Assembly (NCBI GenBank): GCA_028291305.1
Contig: JAQGII010000501.1
Coordinates: forward strand, 1 to 6,791
Direction: 5' to 3'
Source: Caulobacteraceae bacterium
Lineage (GTDB): Bacteria > Pseudomonadota > Alphaproteobacteria > Caulobacterales > Caulobacteraceae
Length of the DNA: 6,791 bases
Notes under the pieces: model-generated
Told to the model about the DNA's origin: nothing
Database searches by the model: none
Seen by the model: the letters and a program-made list of their open reading frames with translations, nothing else
Made by a program: the position numbers and the translations under genes
Part shown: one piece after another, positions 1 through 4,966 of the stretch
How the letters are laid out: every line of letters begins with the position of its first letter
Position numbering within the stretch: the first letter of the stretch is position 1

Positions 1-1
1 G

Positions 2-172
2 GTCGTGCTTCCCTTTCAGCTGACCATCAATGGCCAGCAAGCCCGCATGAACGGCTCGCTGACCATCAACCGCTCCCAGTTCGGCATCGGCCAAGGCCAG
101 TTCGCGGCCGCCGACAGCGTGCCCTTCAACGTCGGCCTCAACGTCCAGGTGGCGGCCCGGCGCACTCCCTGA
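2..172 (+). CDS. YceI-family protein, C-terminal fragment (partial at 5' end)
   Basis: The open frame enters from the left edge and stops at TGA 170-172, giving the last 56 residues. The segment reads VVLPFQLTINGQQARMNGSL, followed by TINRSQFGIGQGQF and a VPFNVGLNVQVAARR ending. The pattern of 'LPF.L.I.G..A.M.G...I.R..FGIGQG' followed by 'V....V.V...A.R' is the usual end of a YceI/lipocalin-like beta-barrel domain. That family is generally periplasmic, and members bind amphiphilic isoprenoid-type molecules in the barrel. The exact role in the cell is often unknown. The N-terminus, with any signal peptide or fused cytochrome b561 domain, is outside the window. The next gene lies in the same direction 130 bases downstream, so co-transcription is possible but not shown. 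Confidence 0.8.
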   Translation, partial: VVLPFQLTINGQQARMNGSLTINRSQFGIGQGQFAAADSVPFNVGLNVQVAARRTP

Positions 173-302
173 GGCCCGCGCCGCCGACTCTCGATGTCGG
201 ATCCCCGGCGACGGGCGCTGCGCCCACAACGGTGGCGCGCCCCGTGACATCCCGCCGGGCCGCGCCCATATGAGGCATTCCTCTGTGAGACTGAACACGA
301 CC

Positions 303-1271
303 ATGACATCCCCCCGGCGCTTCAATCGTCTGGTTCCCATCCTCGCCATCGGGCTGGCCCTATCCCTGGGCCTGGCCGGAGCCGCCGAGGCCCGTCGCGG
401 CGGCGGCTTTGGCAGCCGGGGTGCGCGCACCTACCAGGCGCCTGCCTCGACGGCGCTCGCGCCACGGGCCGCCGCGCCCATCACGCGCTCGATGACGCCG
501 CCGCCCCAGGCGCCGTCCGCCGCCCGACCCGGCGTCGCGCCACAGCCCCAGAGGCCCGGCTTCTTCAACCGCTTCGGCGGCGGGCTTTTGGGCGGCCTGC
601 TCCTGGGCGGTCTGATCGGCGGCCTGATGGGTCACGGCTTCGGCTTCGGCGGCGCTGGACTGCTGACCATGCTTATCCATCTGGCGGTGGTCGACGTGGC
701 GATCTCCCTGATCATGCGGTTGTTCCGTCGGCCGGCGCCCGCCGGCGGCGGGACCCCGACCGCCAGCCTGTTCGGCGTTCCGGCCGCTGATCCTACCCGC
801 CTGGTTGCCCCCGTTCCGGGCTACGGCGCCCAGGGCTACGCGCCGCCAATGGCCCAAATTCAGATCAACCCGCAGGATACGGAAGCCTTTGAACGGCTGC
901 TGATCGAGATCCAGGACGCTTTCGCCCGCGAGGACTACGCGGCGCTGCGCGAGCGGACCACGCCCGAAGTGATGTCCTTCCTGGCCGAGGAGCTCAGCCA
1001 GAACGCCACTCAGGGGCGCCGGAACGAGGTGTCGGGCACGCGCCTGCTGCAGCAGGACCTGGCGGAGGCCTGGCGCGAACCGGACGCCGACTACGCCACC
1101 GTCGCCATGCGCTTCGAAAGCACCGACGTGATGCGCGACCGGCAATCCGGCCAGGTGCTGGATGGCAATCCGCAGCGCCCGACCCAGACCACGGAGATAT
1201 GGACCTTCGCGCGCGGGCTCGAGGGTCCCTGGGGGGGCGTCTGGAAGTTGTCGGCAATCCAGGACGCCTGA
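303..1271 (+). CDS. Exported Tim44-like domain protein
   Basis: This gene encodes a 322-residue protein. Residues 1-30 form a signal peptide: MTSPRRFNR, a hydrophobic LVPILAIGLALSLGLAG core, and an AEA cleavage site followed by RRGGGFGSRG. A Pro/Ala-rich stretch follows (about 40-85). Next come Gly/Leu-rich hydrophobic segments at about 91-112 and 118-140, ending in RLFRR, which could be membrane-inserted. A folded C-terminal domain spans about 187-320 (INPQDTEAFERLLIEIQDAF, then alternating strands to WTFARG and WKLSAIQ). Such proteins are usually annotated as bacterial Tim44-like. The fold resembles the C-terminal domain of mitochondrial Tim44, but a bacterial import role is not established. 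I chose ATG 303 because the signal peptide then begins normally. An in-frame ATG at 270 would add 11 residues, and neither start has a strong Shine-Dalgarno. The family call is fairly firm; the function is unknown. Confidence 0.78.
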   Translation: MTSPRRFNRLVPILAIGLALSLGLAGAAEARRGGGFGSRGARTYQAPASTALAPRAAAPITRSMTPPPQAPSAARPGVAPQPQRPGFFNRFGGGLLGGLLLGGLIGGLMGHGFGFGGAGLLTMLIHLAVVDVAISLIMRLFRRPAPAGGGTPTASLFGVPAADPTRLVAPVPGYGAQGYAPPMAQIQINPQDTEAFERLLIEIQDAFAREDYAALRERTTPEVMSFLAEELSQNATQGRRNEVSGTRLLQQDLAEAWREPDADYATVAMRFESTDVMRDRQSGQVLDGNPQRPTQTTEIWTFARGLEGPWGGVWKLSAIQDA

Positions 1272-1339
1272 CCCGCGCACCCAGGCCTATAGGCAGGCCC
1301 AAGGTCGCCGCGGTGGTCGCCTACGTCCGGCAGCGCGGC

Positions 1340-1378
1340 AAACGCAAAGTCGCGGCGCCTCCAAGGGAGGGCCGCGAC
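1340..1378 (-). terminator. Rho-independent terminator of the TonB-dependent receptor gene
   Basis: A strong hairpin has an outer stem of GTCGCGGC (1349-1356) with GCCGCGAC (1371-1378). An inner stem pairs CCTCC (1358-1362) with GGAGG (1366-1370), with one bulged G and a three-base loop. Read on the minus strand the hairpin is followed by CTTTGCGTTT, an interrupted T tract. It lies 25 bases past the receptor's TAG stop. On the plus strand no T tract follows, so it probably does not terminate the Tim44-like gene efficiently, although the hairpin may still slow read-through between the convergent genes. Confidence 0.7.
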
Positions 1379-1403
1379 CAGGCTTGGCGGGACGAACCGC
1401 TGG

Positions 1404-4247
1404 CTAGTACCTGAACCTCAGGCCCGCCGTGAAGTAACGGCCGATGCCGTCATCGCCGGTGTCGACCGGATTGCCGAAGCCGGGAATGCCCGCGTAGGTG
1501 AGGTTGGGCGAGAGCCGTGGCTTGGCGTCGAAGACGTTCTGGACGTTGAAGAACAGGTTGACCACGTGGCCCTCCAGCTTCAGCCGGTAGCCCAGGTTGA
1601 GGTCGCTGGTGCTGTAGGATGGCAGAGGCGGATTGGCGAAGATCTGCCCGGGGACGCCGCTGCGCTTCTCAGGCCCGGAATAGCGTGTTTGCCAATCGAG
1701 CTGGAAGGGCCCGGCGCCGTACCCGAGCATGAAGGTGACGCGGTCGGTGGCCAGGCCGGCTAGCCCGGCCTGGCTGGCGGCGCCGGCCAGGTTGGTCACC
1801 GGGGCTCCCGGGAAGTTCTGCGTGTACAGTACGGGCTGGTAGCTATAGAGCACGCGGAAGTTCAAATCGCCGGTCAGGCTCTTTTGGACATCGGCCAGGA
1901 CTACGTTGTAGCTGGCCTCGACGTCGACGCCGTGAGTCTGGTTTTTGGCGATGTTCAGGCTTTTCTGGTAGACCGTGGTCGGGAAGTTCGCCGCGCTCGT
2001 GTTGCTGTAGGGAAGCGGACGCACGATCAGGCTGCAGATCGGCGAGGTCCCTCCGGTCTGTTCGCACTCGGACAGCACGGCCGCGTTGTTGCCGGCGAGC
2101 AAGGTGATCGCGTTGTTGATCGAGATGTCATAGTAATCGACCGACATCCGGAACCGCGGGAGCCACGACGGCGAGTAGACCACGCCGGCGGTGGTGGTCC
2201 TGGCCACTTCGGGCACGAGCTTGGGGTTGCCCAGCGTGATGATGGTGACGACCCGGTTCACGCCGGTATGTGGATCGTTCAGATTCTGGACGATGGTGCT
2301 TTGGCCGGCGTTGAGATCGAACAGGGTCGGCGCCCGGATATCCTGGGATTCCGTGGCGCGGAACCTCAGGTCGCTGACCGGCCGGTAGTCCAGCCCGATC
2401 TTCCAGGTCGTCGCGCCTCCGCTGGAGCTGTAGTCGGTGTAACGCACCGCCCCGCTGATATCCAACGACTTGGCCCACGGCTGTTCGCTGAGCAGCGGCA
2501 CAACGGTTTCGGCGCTCACTTCCTTGACGTTGTTGGAGGCGTTGGTCCCCGCCACCGTCGCATAGGCGTAGATCGAGCCGGGCGCCGTACCGAAGCGGAT
2601 CCCGGTCGTGCTCGGCGCGGCCAGGGGGTTGGCGTTGGTGGTCTCCTTCAGGCCCTGGGTGCGGTATTCGGCATTGAGCGCTATGGACACCGGCCCGGCC
2701 CAATCCTGGAACGGGGAACCCGACAGGCTGGCCACGAAGTCGTCCATGGTGTTCATCACCTGGAACTGGGTGGTCTGGTAGATGAAGGCCTTGGCCGCCG
2801 CGGATTCGTTGCCGGCTCCGAACATGTCGATCGGCGCGCATCCCGGATAGAGGCCCGGATTGGTGATGGTGACCCGGCAGACGGTGTTGCCGCTGGGGTC
2901 CTTGACCGCATCCAGCGCCGCCAGGAAGTTCGGCACGTTGATGTTGTTGGTCAGGCTCTGCCGGAAGATGCTCTGGCCGTGCGAGTAGCTCGCCGCCCAT
3001 TTGTAACCGGAGAACTTGCCGGTGAGGCCCGCCGTCACGCTGGTGTTGTCCGACAGCTGGTTCTGGACGGAATCCAGCTCCAGATCGCGCGGGAACGACG
3101 ACAGGTTGAAGCTGGCCGTGTTGGTCGCGGTGAGCAGGCTCTGAGCTGACGCTGGCAGATAGGCGTTGCCGCTGTAGATCGCCAAGGTCTGGGGCGGCCA
3201 GTTGGATGCGCGGACGCTGTTATGGGTTTCGGTGCCCGTGAGTTGGACGAAGCCGGTGATGTCGTCGGTGAACTCGTATTCGAACCGGCCGTAGCCCTGA
3301 TTGGACGCCTGGGGCGAGTAAAGCGGCAGGCGGTTGTAGTAGGACCCATCCCCGCCCGCCGAAACGTTGGCGCTCGCGGTGGCCGCGCCGGGCGTATAGG
3401 CGCCGAGTTGGCCGTTGCTCAAGAACTGTTGCCCGGCGAACGGACCGCTGAGGACATAGCCGCCCGCCGCGGTTCTCGGGATCGTCGGGTAGTTCAGCAG
3501 GGTGTAGGGGCTGGCCGCGGTGCCGGAGCCCACATAGACGGGACGCTGCACCCCGTAGGAGCGCTGCTCGTGGATCAGCCCGCCCTCCTGGAAGTGTTCG
3601 AAGCTGCCGACCACATGGGCCTTGCCGCCGAACAGCGCCGTGCCGCCGGCGACCCCGTATCGGGCCGAAGCGGAATCCCCCCTTGAGGAGATGCCGCTCT
3701 GCGCCACGGCCTTCAGGCCCTGGAAATGAGTGTCCATGACGAAGTTGACCACCCCGGTCACGGCGTCGGAGCCGTAGACCGCCGAAGCCCCCCCGGTGAC
3801 CACGTCGACCCGCTGTATCAGCATCTGCGGGATCGCATTGGCGTCGACCTGGCCGTTGAAGTTGGTCGGCGCGACCCGCAGGCCATCCATCAGGATGAGC
3901 GTCCGGTTGATGCCGAAGGACCGAAGGTTCAGGTAGTTGCCCGACACCCCGCTGCCGTTGGATCCGGCGCCCTGAAGGACAGAGCCGTTGAACACGGGCA
4001 GCTTGACCAAGGCGTCGGAGATGTCGGTCGGCGTGATCGCTTCCAACTGCGCGGCGGGCGCCACCGTGACCGGCGTCGGTGCGGCGTAGCCGTTGCGCAC
4101 GATGCGCGAGCCGGTGACCACCACCATATCGATGGTGGAGGATGGTTGGGCGGCTGGCGCATTCGGCGCAGCAGCCTGTTGTGCATGGGCAGCCGATCCA
4201 ACGGCCAACAGACTCACCCCTCCGCACAGCGCGGCGACTAGTTTCAT
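1404..4247 (-). CDS. TonB-dependent outer-membrane receptor
   Basis: This gene encodes a 947-residue receptor. Residues 1-22 are a signal peptide (MKLVAALCGG... ending AHA, then QQ). A Pro/Ala-rich stretch leads to a TonB-box-like TIDMVVVTGSR at about 38-48. The plug domain covers about 55-172, with LRSFGINRTLILMDGLRV (108-125) and RVDVVTGGASAVYGSDAVTGV (146-166). The remainder is a beta-barrel with aromatic-rich strands, ending GIGRYFTAGLRFRY with a terminal aromatic as expected for an outer-membrane barrel. There is no N-terminal STN signalling domain, so sigma/anti-sigma control through this receptor is unlikely. Two close cysteine pairs (CRV...GC before APIDMFG; CEQTGGTSPIC) probably form surface-loop disulfides, as in related receptors of sphingomonads and Caulobacter. 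I chose ATG 4247 over the in-frame ATG at 4271 because GGAGG sits 8 bases upstream and the signal peptide starts there. The substrate is not identifiable. The divergent secreted hydrolase suggests a hydrolysis product of an ester-bearing polymer. Confidence 0.93.
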   Translation of the reverse strand: MKLVAALCGGVSLLAVGSAAHAQQAAAPNAPAAQPSSTIDMVVVTGSRIVRNGYAAPTPVTVAPAAQLEAITPTDISDALVKLPVFNGSVLQGAGSNGSGVSGNYLNLRSFGINRTLILMDGLRVAPTNFNGQVDANAIPQMLIQRVDVVTGGASAVYGSDAVTGVVNFVMDTHFQGLKAVAQSGISSRGDSASARYGVAGGTALFGGKAHVVGSFEHFQEGGLIHEQRSYGVQRPVYVGSGTAASPYTLLNYPTIPRTAAGGYVLSGPFAGQQFLSNGQLGAYTPGAATASANVSAGGDGSYYNRLPLYSPQASNQGYGRFEYEFTDDITGFVQLTGTETHNSVRASNWPPQTLAIYSGNAYLPASAQSLLTATNTASFNLSSFPRDLELDSVQNQLSDNTSVTAGLTGKFSGYKWAASYSHGQSIFRQSLTNNINVPNFLAALDAVKDPSGNTVCRVTITNPGLYPGCAPIDMFGAGNESAAAKAFIYQTTQFQVMNTMDDFVASLSGSPFQDWAGPVSIALNAEYRTQGLKETTNANPLAAPSTTGIRFGTAPGSIYAYATVAGTNASNNVKEVSAETVVPLLSEQPWAKSLDISGAVRYTDYSSSGGATTWKIGLDYRPVSDLRFRATESQDIRAPTLFDLNAGQSTIVQNLNDPHTGVNRVVTIITLGNPKLVPEVARTTTAGVVYSPSWLPRFRMSVDYYDISINNAITLLAGNNAAVLSECEQTGGTSPICSLIVRPLPYSNTSAANFPTTVYQKSLNIAKNQTHGVDVEASYNVVLADVQKSLTGDLNFRVLYSYQPVLYTQNFPGAPVTNLAGAASQAGLAGLATDRVTFMLGYGAGPFQLDWQTRYSGPEKRSGVPGQIFANPPLPSYSTSDLNLGYRLKLEGHVVNLFFNVQNVFDAKPRLSPNLTYAGIPGFGNPVDTGDDGIGRYFTAGLRFRY

Positions 4248-4254
4248 TTGGCGT

Positions 4255-4262
4255 CCCTCCCC
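4255..4262 (-). promoter_or_regulatory. Ribosome binding site of the receptor gene
   Basis: On the minus strand this reads GGGGAGGG, with GGAGG eight bases from ATG 4247. It is an excellent Shine-Dalgarno. It lies inside the 5' part of the longer 955-residue reading and so decides the start in favour of the 947-residue form. Confidence 0.8.
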
Positions 4263-4379
4263 AGGGCTCAAGCTTGATCTGTCATCCCGTCGGGCCGTCA
4301 GGTTTTGACCGGCGACCCGCGAACTTTCCCGGCACGATTCTACTTATGCAGATTTCGCGTTCTGGCAGTTTATACCAAA

Positions 4380-4394
4380 CTATGTCGAACTATA
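4380..4394 (-). promoter_or_regulatory. Divergent element, copy facing the receptor gene
   Basis: On the minus strand this reads TATAGTTCGACATAG. It matches 13 of 15 positions with the plus-strand element at 4682-4696, the two differences being A/G changes. It points toward the receptor gene, 133 bases from its start codon. A GGTAT follows a few bases downstream in both copies. It could be an activator site or part of a promoter (TATAGT as -10). The role is inferred from the repeat and its orientation only. Confidence 0.4.
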
Positions 4395-4440
4395 TTTATA
4401 TGATACAATTATTGCATCACCACTTCTTGCCTTCTGACAA

Positions 4441-4455
4441 ATCTCGAATCGAGAT
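4441..4455. promoter_or_regulatory. Perfect 15-base dyad (candidate operator)
   Basis: ATCTCGA (4441-4447), one central A, then TCGAGAT (4449-4455): seven-base arms with perfect symmetry at the edge of the AT-rich island upstream of the receptor. The symmetric form suits a dimeric repressor or activator. I cannot match it to a named regulator family. Confidence 0.35.
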
Positions 4456-4509
4456 CAAGGTCAATAGCTGTTGAGCTTGCGCCCCGGCCCCGCCCGCATC
4501 GATCACCGG

Positions 4510-4539
4510 AAGGTTACCTTGCGAGCAGGGCTGCTCGCA
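4510..4539. promoter_or_regulatory. Two abutting dyads in the middle of the divergent region
   Basis: AAGGT-T-ACCTT (4510-4520) is immediately followed, sharing one base, by a 20-base dyad with arms TGCGAGCAG (4520-4528) and CTGCTCGCA (4531-4539) around a two-base centre. No T tract follows on either strand, so it is not a terminator. A protein-binding site or a cruciform-prone site is more likely. The position between the two oppositely facing elements makes an operator serving both genes plausible. Confidence 0.4.
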
Positions 4540-4612
4540 GAACAGATCGAAGCTCTCGAACCCCGGGAACTGCCGGCTCGGGGGCGGAGGAGGCCGCGGC
4601 AGGCCCGGCAAC

Positions 4613-4646
4613 ATTTCAGCACCGGAACACTACTGAAATATTTTCA
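4613..4646. repeat. Inverted repeat with overlapping AT-rich dyad
   Basis: ATTTCAG (4613-4619) is the reverse complement of CTGAAAT (4633-4639), with 13 bases between. The right arm overlaps a second dyad, TGAAA-TAT-TTTCA (4634-4646). The arms are thus three related copies of a TTTCA/TGAAA half-site within 34 bases, just upstream of the TATAAT-containing element. This resembles a cluster of half-sites for a DNA-binding protein, but the regulator is unknown. Confidence 0.3.
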
Positions 4647-4681
4647 ACCTTCCGCTCAAAATTACGCAAAACAATATTTGA

Positions 4682-4696
4682 TATAATTCGACATAA
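4682..4696 (+). promoter_or_regulatory. Divergent element, copy facing the hydrolase gene
   Basis: TATAATTCGACATAA is the plus-strand partner of the minus-strand element at 4380-4394, including an exact shared TTCGACATA core. It points toward the hydrolase gene, 271 bases from its start. If TATAAT (4682-4687) acts as a -10, transcription would begin near 4694 and leave a leader of about 270 bases. Bases 17 upstream (AAATTA) are a poor -35, so an activator or alternative sigma factor would be needed. Alternatively TTCGAC (4687-4692) could be a -35 with TAAATA at 4710-4715 as -10, 17 bases apart. Confidence 0.4.
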
Positions 4697-4761
4697 AATG
4701 TGGGTATTCTAAATATATTCAAAATCGCCTCGATCTTCCTCAATATACGAGCTGGCCAAAC

Positions 4762-4909
4762 GCCATTGACCCAAGAGTCATTGGCCGGCGCTTCGCGCGA
4801 GCGCGCGGAGCAACCAGGAGACAAGTCCTGCTCGTCATTCAGATGAGGAAAGAAACCGACATCCGTCGAACTTTCCCGTCCAACCAGGGATCTATTGGTA
4901 TCCCGACGG
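4762..4909 (+). promoter_or_regulatory. Hairpin-rich 5' leader of the hydrolase gene
   Basis: Four stem-loops can be drawn in succession. The first is 4762-4770 with 4777-4785, nine pairs with one mismatch and loop CCAAGA. The second is GCGCT 4788-4792 with AGCGC 4800-4804. The third is CAGGA 4815-4819 with TCCTG 4826-4830. The fourth is a compound one with outer stem CCGTCG 4863-4868 and CGACGG 4904-4909 enclosing GGAT/ATCC (4888-4891 with 4900-4903). They do not match a riboswitch class I recognise. The region may be an untranslated cis-regulatory leader. GC-rich DNA forms short stems easily, so confidence is low. Confidence 0.3.
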
Positions 4910-4942
4910 CTCAAGATCATTGGCGCCGGAAGGTCCAGTAAA

Positions 4943-4960
4943 TCCTCATAATACGGAGGA
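4943..4960 (+). promoter_or_regulatory. Ribosome binding site inside a small hairpin
   Basis: GGAGG (4955-4959) lies seven bases before ATG 4967 and clearly sets the hydrolase start. TCCTC (4943-4947) is perfectly complementary to GAGGA (4956-4960) across an eight-base AT-rich loop. In the mRNA the Shine-Dalgarno could therefore be partly masked. The site is firm; control by masking is inference. Confidence 0.6.
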
Positions 4961-4966
4961 AACAAA

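Larger units (their letters stand above)
4248..4966. other. Long divergent intergenic control region
   Basis: About 720 bases separate the start codons of the divergent receptor and hydrolase genes, and I see no convincing gene within them. Two AT-rich islands (about 4340-4445 and 4610-4740) stand out sharply in otherwise GC-rich DNA and flank a GC-rich middle (about 4480-4610). The region contains a 15-base element present once in each orientation, four dyads, and a hairpin-rich stretch before the hydrolase start, each listed separately. No convincing -35/-10 pair of the housekeeping type could be identified. TATAAT occurs at 4682-4687 but lacks a recognisable -35. Confidence 0.6.

Noticed and set aside
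213..225. GGGCGC-T-GCGCCC inverted repeat after the YceI-like gene, as a possible terminator
   Set aside because: The loop would be too tight, no T tract follows, and such repeats are frequent by chance in DNA this GC-rich.
360..1280. A 306-codon open frame opposite the Tim44-like gene
   Set aside because: Composition is Gly/Arg/Ala-rich without domain signals; the opposite strand has a signal peptide and a recognisable domain.
1884..3149. A 421-codon open frame on the plus strand opposite the receptor gene
   Set aside because: It is an antisense shadow of a clearly coding receptor. The product is Arg/Gly/Asp-rich with no recognisable domain, as expected from the opposite strand of GC-rich coding DNA.
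4248..4271. Upstream ATG at 4271 as the start of the receptor
   Set aside because: It would place the strong GGAGG ribosome site inside the coding region and add eight polar residues before a normal signal peptide; ATG 4247 fits both features.
4435..4440. TTGTCA on the minus strand as a -35 box for the receptor promoter
   Set aside because: No acceptable -10 lies at 16-18 bases; the hexamers there are ATGCAA and TGCAAT.
4558..4570. GAAC repeated directly (GAAC-N5-GAAC), resembling an alphaproteobacterial LexA box
   Set aside because: The alphaproteobacterial LexA site has a seven-base gap; here the gap is five, and the neighbouring genes are not SOS-type genes.
4843..4941. A 32-codon frame (MRKETDIRR...) in the hydrolase leader
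   Set aside because: The nearest Shine-Dalgarno-like AGGAG lies more than 20 bases upstream of the ATG, and no leader-peptide feature such as a run of one amino acid is present. Conservation would be needed to revive it.
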